Shown here one piece after another: positions 43,433 through 53,050 of a DNA stretch of 64,000 bases. The notes beneath the pieces are model-generated. The model was not told the DNA's origin. It made no database searches and was given only the letters and a program-made list of their open reading frames with translations. The stretch covers positions 3,776,973 to 3,840,972 of the forward strand of contig NZ_KV440949.1 of assembly GCF_001636315.1 (NCBI RefSeq). The letters run 5' to 3'. The position numbers and the translations under genes are program-made. This DNA comes from Neobacillus mesonae (GTDB taxonomy: Bacteria; Bacillota; Bacilli; Bacillales; Cytobacillaceae). How positions within the stretch are numbered: the first letter of the stretch is position 1; every line of letters starts with the position of its first letter.

Positions 43433-44278
43433 ATGTTTAATGAAACAGCCAAAAATATTAGAGAAAGTTTAACAGCTGATTGTTCGAAGTGCTTTGGACT
43501 TTGCTGCACGGCGCTTAATATTGCAGCATCAAGTGATTTTGCAATAAATAAAACTGCTGGAACACCTTGTCCTAATTTACAAGGAGATTATCGTTGTAAA
43601 ATTCATAAGAATCTAAGAGAAAAAGGATTTAAGGGATGTACAGTGTATGATTGTTTAGGTGCTGGCCAGAAAGTTTCTCAATCCACTTTTAACGGACAAA
43701 GTTGGCAAGAAAATCCTGAAGTTGCCGAAAAAATGTTTAGTGTATTTCCTGTGATGGAACAATTATATGAAATGATTGCGTTTATCTCTGAAGCATTAAC
43801 TTATGAAGTTTCAGATTCATTGAAGGAACAGTTAAATAAACAATTAGAAAAGTTACAAAGCTTAACAGATATGGATGCTGATAGATTATTATCATTAGAT
43901 ATCATAGGCTGTAGATTACCAGTAAACGAGTTGTTTCTAGAAACAAGTGAATACATTCGAACGGAGCTAAGTTCGAAGGTTTTTGCTATTAAGATAGGAA
44001 AAAAATGCAGGGGTTTTGATTGGATTGGTAAGAATTTAGCAGGTAAAGATTTAAGAACGACTGATTTTCGAGGCGCTTATTTAATTGCCGCTGATTTAAG
44101 AAATACAGATCTAAGAGGTGTTGATTTAATTGGAGCTGATTTACGCGATGCAAATTTAAGCGGGGCAAATCTTTCCACAAGTATGTTTTTAACCCAGATG
44201 CAAATTAATTCAGCTAAAGGTAACGATAAAACGAAGCTACCTTCGCATATACAACCACCTTCCCATTGGATTGACTGA
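43433..44278 (+). CDS. Cys-cluster plus pentapeptide-repeat protein
   Basis: A 281-aa protein. The N-terminal part (about 17-80) is Cys-rich (CSKCFGLCC near residue 17, then single Cys near 46, 55, 69 and 74) and resembles YkgJ-type zinc/iron-chelating domains. A helical middle (about 95-165) follows. The C-terminal part (about 198-260) has about nine pentapeptide repeats (A-D/N-L-R/S type, for example AADLRNTDLRGVDL). Pentapeptide proteins form right-handed beta helices and some protect gyrase; no such role can be claimed here. No clear strong ribosome site other than GAGG. Confidence 0.85.
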   Translation: MFNETAKNIRESLTADCSKCFGLCCTALNIAASSDFAINKTAGTPCPNLQGDYRCKIHKNLREKGFKGCTVYDCLGAGQKVSQSTFNGQSWQENPEVAEKMFSVFPVMEQLYEMIAFISEALTYEVSDSLKEQLNKQLEKLQSLTDMDADRLLSLDIIGCRLPVNELFLETSEYIRTELSSKVFAIKIGKKCRGFDWIGKNLAGKDLRTTDFRGAYLIAADLRNTDLRGVDLIGADLRDANLSGANLSTSMFLTQMQINSAKGNDKTKLPSHIQPPSHWID

Positions 44279-44300
44279 TTTTTGTTCACCAAGGATTGTA

Positions 44301-44332
44301 AAAAGAATAAAGCACGAGACCGTCCCCGTGCT
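44301..44332 (-). terminator. Terminator of the MFS gene at 44336
   Basis: Minus strand stem AAGCACG/CGTGCTT with a 10-nt loop, then TTATTCTTTTT. Confidence 0.72.
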
Positions 44333-44335
44333 TCA

Positions 44336-45625
44336 TTACGCTGCCTTCACTTCTTGCTGTGCAGTTTGCTTCGGCAGACATACACTGACAAGCGCTGCAA
44401 TCATCAATAGGATAGCTGCTGACACTAATGAACTTGTATAGCTTCCGGCGCGGTCAAAGAAGACTCCGGGAAGAAACGAGCCGATCGCTGACCCAAGCTG
44501 ATGGCTCATATACAGGAAGCCGGTTACAACACCTAAGGAAGTGCCGCGAAAATAGCCTGCTAGTAATTTTACTGTGGGGGCCACAACGGCAAAATCTACG
44601 ATACCGAAAGAAATGGAAAAGACGAATAACAGCCAAGGATTTTCTACGAAAAAGCCTAACCATTTTGCATTTGTTAAAAAGATTAATAGAAAGGCAATCG
44701 TCAGTCCACGTAAAAAATAAATCCAGGCGAGCATTTTTCGATTATCAAATCGGTCTGCTAAGATTCCGGCAACAACTGTTCCTCCAGTGTTAAAAGCAGC
44801 AAGCAGGCTGACTGCCGTGCCCGTTACAGCAATAGAAAAGCCGCAAGATTGGGCAAGCGGTATTAAATGGGTATCCATTAGACCTGTAGTGGTAAAGCCA
44901 CAAATAAAATACGGAATAATCAGAAACCAAAAACCGCGGTGAAAGAGGTACCTCTTTTTCGAAACAGGGGGTGTTTCTTTCGTTTCAATAGGATTCTGTT
45001 GCGGCCTTTCCGCGGTCCCTGCCGCTCCTAAAGGTTTAATGCCGATTTCTGCAGGTTCCGATTTTAGAAAAAGTGCCAGAATCGGAAAAACAATCAGCAG
45101 AAGAAAGCCACCTAAAATTAAAACGGTAGATTTCCAGCCGAATGCATTAATTAAAAACAGTGAGCTTGAAACCATTACCATTTGCCCTGCACCAAAGCCC
45201 GCTTCCACTAAACCAAGGGCCAAGCCTTGTTTTTCATGAAACCATTTAGTTACGGCAATAGAGGCAGTCACCCCGGATGCCCCGCCAAACCCAAGCGAAG
45301 AAATAACGCCATATAAAATCAGCAGCTGCCAAATATTTTGGGCGAAATAAGTGAGAATGGTTGTAACACCTAACAGGATAATGCTGTATACAAATATCCG
45401 CTTCACGCCTTGCTTGTCAATAAGCTTTCCGATCACCGGCTGTGAGAGCGCGAAGACGATAAAGCTGACAAAGGAAATGGCCGAAACCATGCCCCTTGAA
45501 GCGGTGAATTCGTGCTCCCACGGCTCCATAAAAGCACCGAAACAATAACGCAGGCCTTGAGCGGCTAAAACTCCGATAAAACAAACCGCTAAAATAACCC
45601 AGCCATAGTGTATCTTTTTGAACAA
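44336..45625 (-). CDS. MFS transporter of the OFA/monocarboxylate-like type
   Basis: A 429-aa, 12-segment permease. HYGWVILAVCFIG at the start, GLRYCFGAF and the loop GKLIDKQGVKR are typical of the OFA (oxalate/formate) and monocarboxylate MFS group; SLGFGGASGVTASIAVTKWF lies in segment 5. A central cytoplasmic loop (about 190-225) is charged. Substrate probably a small organic acid, not determined. Array E lies 150 bp upstream of the start. Confidence 0.86.
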   Translation of the reverse strand: MFKKIHYGWVILAVCFIGVLAAQGLRYCFGAFMEPWEHEFTASRGMVSAISFVSFIVFALSQPVIGKLIDKQGVKRIFVYSIILLGVTTILTYFAQNIWQLLILYGVISSLGFGGASGVTASIAVTKWFHEKQGLALGLVEAGFGAGQMVMVSSSLFLINAFGWKSTVLILGGFLLLIVFPILALFLKSEPAEIGIKPLGAAGTAERPQQNPIETKETPPVSKKRYLFHRGFWFLIIPYFICGFTTTGLMDTHLIPLAQSCGFSIAVTGTAVSLLAAFNTGGTVVAGILADRFDNRKMLAWIYFLRGLTIAFLLIFLTNAKWLGFFVENPWLLFVFSISFGIVDFAVVAPTVKLLAGYFRGTSLGVVTGFLYMSHQLGSAIGSFLPGVFFDRAGSYTSSLVSAAILLMIAALVSVCLPKQTAQQEVKAA

Positions 45626-45774
45626 CCCAAGCCCTTCTTTCCTAACTAAGTATACTTCTATTATAAGGAAAAGGGTGTTTTTACGGCAATTAAAATACTT
45701 TATTGCAGAAAAGGGGTAAAGGGATTAATTAAAGAGAATATGAATTGTGAACAAAAAGAAACAGTAAAGGATGC

Positions 45775-46511
45775 TTCTATTGCCCGATTGGGGTGTCCAA
45801 GGGGTGAAAATGGTAAAAAGAAGTGGTTTCTATTGCCCGAAATGGGTTCGGAAGAGGTCTAAGCGGTAAAAAGAACTCGCCTCTATTGCCCGATTGGGTG
45901 TCCAAGGGGTGCAAATGGTAAAAAGAAAAGCTTTCTATTGCCCGAAAAAGGTCCGGAAGAGGTCCTAACGGTAAAAAGAACAAGCTTCTATTGCCCGATT
46001 GGGTGTCCAAGAGGTGCAAATGGTAAAAAGAAAAGGTTTCTATTGCCCGAAATGGGTCCGGAAGAGGGCTAATGGTAAAAAGAACACGCTTCTATTGCCC
46101 GATTGGTGTGTCCAAGGGGTGCAAATGGTAAAAAGAAAAGGTTTCTATTGCCCGAAATGGGTCCGGAAGAGGGCTAATGGTAATAAGAACACGCTTCTAT
46201 TGCCCGATTGTGGTGTCCAAGGGGTGTAAATGGTAAAAAGAAGTGGTTTTTATTGCCCGAGCAAGGTCTTGGAGGGGGGCAAACGGTAAAAAGAAAAGGT
46301 TTCTATTGCCCGAAAAAGGTCCGGAAGAGGTCCAAACGGTAAAAAGAACACGCTTCTATTGCCCGATTGGGTGTCCAAGGGGGTGCAAATGGTAAAAAGA
46401 ACACGCTTCTATTGCCCGAAATGGGTCCGGAAGAGGGCTAAGCGGTAAAAAGAACTCGCCTCTATTGCCCCGAAAAAGTAGAAAGTGAGCCCATTGGTAA
46501 AAAGACCGTCC
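45775..46511. repeat. 52/53-bp tandem array E (14 units, two alternating types)
   Basis: Fourteen copies of TTCTATTGCCC at 52- or 53-bp steps. Two unit types alternate: type A continues CGATTGGGTGTCCAAGG, type B continues CGAAATGGGTCCGGAAG. The order is A-B five times, then B, A, B, B. Between units the sequence GGTAAAAAGAA-N5-TTCTATTGCC can form an imperfect hairpin, weaker than in the other arrays. Translated frames through it (45777-46019 minus, 45999-46229 plus) are repeat artefacts. Confidence 0.9.
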
Positions 46512-46518
46512 CGCCCCC

Positions 46519-46833
46519 CTAAGAAAACACTTTCAACCCTATCACCCCAACAATAATCAACCCTACACTAACCATCCGCCCGATATTCTTTGATTCCCCA
46601 AACAAATACATGTTGATGAGAACGGCACCGGCCGTCCCGATGCCGACCCATACGATATAGGCGATGCTGAGCTGTAAAAAATGAAACGAGGTATATAGAA
46701 ACACAAAAGAGGCACCGAAGCCGCCAATATAAAGCAATCCATTTCCTATATTCTTTTGCTGGCTGTATAATTTCAAACCGGCCGCACCGGCCACTTCACT
46801 TGCTGCTGCCAAAAGAACCAATAACCATCCCAT
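46519..46833 (-). CDS. SMR-family transporter subunit
   Basis: A 104-aa, four-helix small multidrug resistance protein with the essential Glu in AAASEVAGA (about residue 13) and SIAYIVWVGIGTAG (about 58). It begins one base after the stop of a second SMR gene, so the two probably form a hetero-oligomer, as in YkkCD or the YvdRS-like pairs. Substrate could be guanidinium or cationic drugs; not decided. Confidence 0.9.
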   Translation of the reverse strand: MGWLLVLLAAASEVAGAAGLKLYSQQKNIGNGLLYIGGFGASFVFLYTSFHFLQLSIAYIVWVGIGTAGAVLINMYLFGESKNIGRMVSVGLIIVGVIGLKVFS

Positions 46834-46834
46834 T

Positions 46835-47185
46835 TTAGGCAGCTCCTTTCGCGATCTCATTTTTCTCGGATTTATTATCAGCCAGATTCAGACCAATGAC
46901 CCCGATGATTATCAGAATGATGCACAAAATCATGCCTATGTTTAAAGTGCCGTCAAATAGAATGACATCCATTAGCACCGTGCCAATGGTACCAACACCG
47001 GAAAAAATAGCGTAAACCGTACCGGTTGGAAGTGTTTCGCATGCTTTAGGAAGGATATAAAAGTCAAGCAAAATAATACCGACCACAATGGCCCACTCCC
47101 ACCAAGTTTTAGCTGTATTAAAACCATATACCCATATGATTTCGAAAAAACAAGTCAAAAAAACATAAATCCAGGCTTTATTCAA
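46835..47185 (-). CDS. SMR-family transporter subunit (partner)
   Basis: A 116-aa SMR protein: Glu in TCFFEIIWVYG (about residue 14) and TGTVYAIFSGVGTIG (about 58), with a Lys/Glu-rich C-terminal tail. TTG start 47185 with AGGTGAG upstream; a longer frame to 47203 lies before that site. The leader shows no guanidine-I (ykkC) motif, so I do not assign guanidine export. Confidence 0.88.
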   Translation of the reverse strand: MNKAWIYVFLTCFFEIIWVYGFNTAKTWWEWAIVVGIILLDFYILPKACETLPTGTVYAIFSGVGTIGTVLMDVILFDGTLNIGMILCIILIIIGVIGLNLADNKSEKNEIAKGAA

Positions 47186-47314
47186 GTTACTCACCTCAAG
47201 CAAAATTGCCTAATTTTATTTATCTTTCCCAAAGTACAACTTTGGCATTATTTTAGAATAACACATGCTATAAAAAAATGTGGTTAAATTGCTTATGACA
47301 GAATTGGACAAAAA

Positions 47315-47357
47315 TGTGATATAAATCACGATAACCCCAGCGAAATCCCATTATAAT
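47315..47357 (+). promoter_or_regulatory. Fnr-like site and -10 of the truncated haemoglobin gene
   Basis: TGTGA-TATAAA-TCACG (47315-47330) matches nine of ten fixed positions of the TGTGA-N6-TCACA Fnr box. A clean TATAAT lies at 47352-47357 with no -35. If transcription starts seven bases after the -10, the box is centred at -41.5, the classic class II activator position. Confidence 0.6.
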
Positions 47358-47400
47358 AAAAATAACTACAGGGAAAATTAAAAGAGGATGGTGAAGAATA

Positions 47401-47796
47401 ATGGATTATCAATTTAAGTCGTTATTTAATGAAATTGGCGGGCTGGAAACAATCGACAAGCTAGTTGAAGCGTTTTACCCACGCGTTTATGCTGACCCTG
47501 ATTTAGAGCCAATTTTTGAAGGGGATATGGATGAAATTAAACGCAAACAAAAATTATTTTTACCACAATTTTTAGGGGGCCCGGCCCTTTACAGTCAGGA
47601 ATTTGGAGCGCCTGCCATGAGACAGCGGCATCTTCCGCACGAAGTTACTCCAAAAAGAGCAAAGGCTTGGCTCCGCTGCATGAAGGAAGCGTTCGAAGAA
47701 ATTGGTCTCGACAAAAATCCGGCAGGCCCAGCTTTTTATGACCGTTTAACGCAAGTAGCCGGCATCATGGTCAATACACCGGATTCAGAAGAATAA
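47401..47796 (+). CDS. yjbI: Group II truncated haemoglobin
   Basis: A 131-aa trHb2. Landmarks: FNEIGGLETIDKLVEAFYPRV, proximal His in MRQRHLPHEVT (about residue 76) and the G8 Trp in AKAWLRCM (about 90). Trp-G8 and the length match Bacillus YjbI, an oxygen-binding or peroxide-active globin. It is monocistronic here, away from the yjbH/yjbI order of B. subtilis. An Fnr-like site upstream suggests low-oxygen induction. Confidence 0.92.
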   Translation: MDYQFKSLFNEIGGLETIDKLVEAFYPRVYADPDLEPIFEGDMDEIKRKQKLFLPQFLGGPALYSQEFGAPAMRQRHLPHEVTPKRAKAWLRCMKEAFEEIGLDKNPAGPAFYDRLTQVAGIMVNTPDSEE

Positions 47797-47799
47797 AAT

Positions 47800-47838
47800 A
47801 AAAATCCTCATCCTTTAATGAAAGGGGTGAGGATTTTT
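47800..47838. terminator. Terminator between globin and malL1
   Basis: Stem AAAAATCCTCA/TGAGGATTTTT extended by CC/GG, 10-nt loop, T-run; usable from both sides. Confidence 0.88.
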
Positions 47839-47900
47839 CGTTTTTTCTTTAAATGGATTAAGGACAAAGGCTCTCACTTTCTTTAAGGGGAGCTTTGTTT

Positions 47901-49574
47901 TTAGTTATTTTTCAACACAATAACTTCATACGGGCGAAGTACATCTGTCCCCTCCGTTTCATAATTCCCAAGTAGAACCTCATCATTTTTCAGCTTTGTA
48001 CTAACCGCTTCATCGTCCACTGTTACTTCTTCCCCGCTGAAGTTGCATACAACAAGCAGCCTTTCATCATTTAGCTTCCGTTCATAGACAAACAATTGCG
48101 GGTGGTCCCTTAACAGCAGCTCGAAGTCCCCTTCGGTAATGATGTTAAGTTCTTTCCGAAGCTGAATTAATTTTTGATAAAAATAAAAGATAGACTGGGA
48201 ATCCTCTAAAGCTGCCTTAGCATTTATTTCTTTATATCTAGGGTTCACCTTGATCCAGGGAGTTCCTGCTGAAAATCCGGCATTTTTCGTTGAATCCCAC
48301 TGCATCGGAGTTCTCGCATTATCCCTGCCTTTTACATAAATCGAAGCCATAATCTCCTCATGTGAGTAGCCCAACTCTTTACGCTCATGATACATATTGA
48401 TGGTCTCGATATCGCGGTAATCATCAAGCGACGCAAACTTCACATTGGTCATGCCGATTTCTTCGCCTTGATAAATATATGGCGTCCCCTGCATGAAGTG
48501 GAGACAGGCGGCTAACATTTTCGCAGATTGGACACGATATTTACCATCATCGCCAAACCGTGAAACAATCCGCGGCTGGTCATGGTTATTCCAATACAAG
48601 CTGTTCCAGCCTTTATTATGCAGCGCCGTTTGCCATTTTGCCAGATTCTCTTTCAGATCCACCAAATCGAGCGGCTTTAAATTCCACTTTCCGCCAGGGG
48701 CGCTGTCTAAATCCATATGTTCAAAGGTAAAAATCATATTGACTTCTTTTCTTTCCGGATCGGTGTAAAGAACAGCGTCCGCCGGGGAAGCTCCCGGCAT
48801 TTCACCAACTGTCATTATTGGATACTTCGACAGGACTTCTTGATTGATTTCCTGTAAAAACTCATGAATTCTAGGTCCGTTCATAAAATAACGGCCGCCG
48901 TCTCCGTACGGTTGTCCCTCACCTTGATCACCATCGGGCAGCTCCGGATTTTTAGAAATCATATTAATAACATCCATCCGGAAACCATCAATTCCTTTAT
49001 CAAGCCAAAACTTCATCATGTTATACACTTTTTCACGGAGTTTCGGGTTTTCCCAATTCAGATCAGGCTGTTTTTTCGAAAAGAGATGAAGATAATATTC
49101 ATCGGTCGTTTCATCATATTGCCATGCCGAGCCGCCGAAAACTGAGCCCCAATTATTTGGCTCTTTTCCGTCTTTCCCTTCCCGCCAAAAATAAAAATCA
49201 CGGTACGGATTGTCCTTTAACTTTTTCGATTCGACAAACCATGCATGTTCATCAGATGTATGGTTTACCACTAAATCCATCACCAATTTCATGCCACGGT
49301 TATGTGCTTCGGTTAACATTTGATCAAAATCCGCCATCGTTCCGAATTCATTCATGATTGCTTGATAGTTACGGATATCATAGCCATTATCATCGTTAGG
49401 CGAATCATAAACTGGGCTTAACCAGATTACATCTACACCCAATAATTTTAAATAATCTAATTTTCCAATAATCCCCTGGATGTCGCCGATTCCATCACCA
49501 TTAGAATCCATAAAGCTCCGCGGGTATATTTGATAGACAACGCTTTTCTTCCACCACTCGTCGTTAACGCTCAT
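47901..49574 (-). CDS. malL: Alpha-glucosidase / oligo-1,6-glucosidase (GH13, MalL type)
   Basis: A 557-aa GH13 enzyme starting WWKKSVVYQIYPRSFMDSNG. Conserved regions: DLVVNHTSDEH, GFRMDVINMI (nucleophile Asp), MTVGEMPG (acid Glu) and WNNHDQPR. The VIN after the nucleophile Asp is typical of alpha-1,6-preferring MalL-type enzymes. Start 49574 has GGAGGGGAAAA. It ends the minus-strand pair with the amylase gene and would finish maltodextrin breakdown in the cytoplasm. A second copy lies at 56275. Confidence 0.92.
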   Translation of the reverse strand: MSVNDEWWKKSVVYQIYPRSFMDSNGDGIGDIQGIIGKLDYLKLLGVDVIWLSPVYDSPNDDNGYDIRNYQAIMNEFGTMADFDQMLTEAHNRGMKLVMDLVVNHTSDEHAWFVESKKLKDNPYRDFYFWREGKDGKEPNNWGSVFGGSAWQYDETTDEYYLHLFSKKQPDLNWENPKLREKVYNMMKFWLDKGIDGFRMDVINMISKNPELPDGDQGEGQPYGDGGRYFMNGPRIHEFLQEINQEVLSKYPIMTVGEMPGASPADAVLYTDPERKEVNMIFTFEHMDLDSAPGGKWNLKPLDLVDLKENLAKWQTALHNKGWNSLYWNNHDQPRIVSRFGDDGKYRVQSAKMLAACLHFMQGTPYIYQGEEIGMTNVKFASLDDYRDIETINMYHERKELGYSHEEIMASIYVKGRDNARTPMQWDSTKNAGFSAGTPWIKVNPRYKEINAKAALEDSQSIFYFYQKLIQLRKELNIITEGDFELLLRDHPQLFVYERKLNDERLLVVCNFSGEEVTVDDEAVSTKLKNDEVLLGNYETEGTDVLRPYEVIVLKNN

Positions 49575-49601
49575 CGTTTTCCCCTCCATACTTGAATCCC
49601 T

Positions 49602-51371
<1,770 letters not shown>

Positions 51372-51490
51372 TCAACTCTCTTTCTTGGGAAGTGATTTTA
51401 TTGCTATTTTACTAAAAAGAAACCGTTTTATCAAAATGATTTGATGATTTTTTTACCAAAATAATGTTAAAAATTTTTTTGAAAAAATGG

Positions 51491-51562
51491 TTGTAAATTT
51501 TTATCTAGGCATTATAATGAAATTACGTTGTGCAATCGTTTTCGCAAATGAAAGCGCTATAA
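51491..51562 (+). promoter_or_regulatory. mdxE promoter with operator and cre-like site
   Basis: TTGTAA (51491), 16-bp spacer, TATAAT (51513-51518). Just downstream are a semi-palindrome TGCAATCGTTTTCGCA (51531-51546), a likely site of the LacI-type MdxR, and TGAAAGCGCTATAA (51549-51562), which fits 13 of 14 cre positions, so CcpA control is likely. Confidence 0.7.
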
Positions 51563-51625
51563 GAAAAACATTGAAAAATGATTGACACGGCTCAAAACAT
51601 TCCTACAATTTCAGGAGGGGACAAA

Positions 51626-52906
51626 ATGAAAAAGGCACTTTCTATTTTCATGATGGTTGTCTTAATGCTTGGTGTTCTTTCAGCTTGTGGTCCGAAACGA
51701 GACGATGCAGGCACAAAGGATACCGGTAAGAAGGAAGAAACAGCGGCTAAGCCGGAAAAACTGATTGTTTGGGAAGATAAAGATAAATCAGGCTGGCTTA
51801 AAAAGGCAGCGGCTGATTTCGAAAAAGAGAATGGGATCAAAGTTGAATTTAAAGAAGTAGAAATGGCTACAAAAATGCGTGACCAGCTGCGTCTTGATGG
51901 TCCTGCCGGGACAGGCCCTGATATTGTAACCTTACCACATGACCAAATCGGCCAGGTTGCGACTGAAGGTTTAATTGCAGAGCTTAAAGTAGATAAATCA
52001 GTGACAGATAAATTTTCAGATTCATCCATTGCAGCTGAAACATATAATGGAAAACTTTATGGTCTTCCAAAGTCATCTGAGACTCCAGTTCTTATTTACA
52101 ATAAAAAATTAATGTCTGAAGCTCCTAAGACTATGGACGATGTTTATGCATTTTCAAAAGATTTCACGAAAGATGGTAAATATGGTTTCTTAGCTCTTTG
52201 GGATAACTACTATTTTGCACATGGTATTATCGGCGGTATGGGCGGCTATGTATTTAAAGATAATAATGGCACGCTTGACCCTAAAGATATAGGTTTAAAC
52301 AATGACGGTGCTGTTAAAGGTGCTGAATACATTCAGAAATGGTACAAAGAAGGACTATTCCCTAAAGGCATTATTGGTGAAAATGGCGGTTCCGCAATGG
52401 ACGGCCTGTTCCAAGAAGGTAAAGTAGCGGCCGTTATGAACGGACCTTGGGCTTTCCAACCGTACGCAGATGCAGGGAAAAAAGCAGGTTTTGAAATCGG
52501 TATGGCTGCACTTCCAACACTTCCAAACGGTGAACATGTTAAAACATTTATGGGTGTTAAAGGCTGGCATGTATCTGCTTATTCGAAAAACCAGGAGTGG
52601 GCTACTAAGTTCCTTGAGTTCATGACAAATGATGAAAACTCAAAATATCGTTTTGAACAAACGGCTGAAGTTCCAACAAATAAAGCATTGTTAGATGATC
52701 CGGCCATCAAAGACAATGAAGGGGCAAAAGCGGTTGCAGAGCAGTCTCAATACGCAACTCCAATGCCAAACATTCCTGAAATGGGTCAGGTTTGGGATCC
52801 GATGGCAAAATCATTACAAACCATCGTAACTGGAAAAACAGAACCTAAAAAGGCGCTGGATTCAGCGGTTAAACAAATCCAAACAAACATTGATTCTACA
52901 AAATAA
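51626..52906 (+). CDS. mdxE: Maltodextrin ABC transporter substrate-binding lipoprotein
   Basis: A 426-aa lipoprotein. Signal peptide with lipobox LSAC (Cys about residue 21), Lys/Glu/Thr-rich linker, then a MalE-like bilobal domain starting LIVWEDKDKSGWLKKAA; PDIVTLPHDQIGQVATEGLI is typical of maltodextrin binders. Start ATG 51626 after AGGAGGGG. mdxE is followed by two hairpins before mdxF. Confidence 0.94.
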   Translation: MKKALSIFMMVVLMLGVLSACGPKRDDAGTKDTGKKEETAAKPEKLIVWEDKDKSGWLKKAAADFEKENGIKVEFKEVEMATKMRDQLRLDGPAGTGPDIVTLPHDQIGQVATEGLIAELKVDKSVTDKFSDSSIAAETYNGKLYGLPKSSETPVLIYNKKLMSEAPKTMDDVYAFSKDFTKDGKYGFLALWDNYYFAHGIIGGMGGYVFKDNNGTLDPKDIGLNNDGAVKGAEYIQKWYKEGLFPKGIIGENGGSAMDGLFQEGKVAAVMNGPWAFQPYADAGKKAGFEIGMAALPTLPNGEHVKTFMGVKGWHVSAYSKNQEWATKFLEFMTNDENSKYRFEQTAEVPTNKALLDDPAIKDNEGAKAVAEQSQYATPMPNIPEMGQVWDPMAKSLQTIVTGKTEPKKALDSAVKQIQTNIDSTK

Positions 52907-52915
52907 TGTAACAAT

Positions 52916-53009
52916 GGCAGTACCTCTTTCTCCGGGGTACTGCCCCACTTTCACATTATTTTAGGGGCTTTATGAGGAAGAAATGGTTTCTTCTTGATAA
53001 AGCCTCTAA
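52916..53009 (+). other. Two RNA hairpins between mdxE and mdxF
   Basis: Hairpin 1: GGCAGTACC/GGTACTGCC (52916-52944), no T-run. Hairpin 2: a long stem (52961-53009) made of TTAGG, CTTTAT and AAGAAA blocks with their complements, 3-nt loop. Likely mRNA-stabilising or partial-stop elements that keep the binding protein above the permeases (inference). Confidence 0.65.
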
Positions 53010-53050
53010 GCGAAAAGAGTGCTTATTTAGTTAAGAAAGGGGAGTTTAGG

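Noticed and set aside
45777..46229. 80-aa and 76-aa frames on opposite strands in array E
   Set aside because: Both are periodic translations of the repeat units; open on both strands because the unit lacks stops in those frames.
47186..47400. ykkC/guanidine-I riboswitch before the SMR genes
   Set aside because: None of the conserved ykkC motifs could be found on the minus strand.
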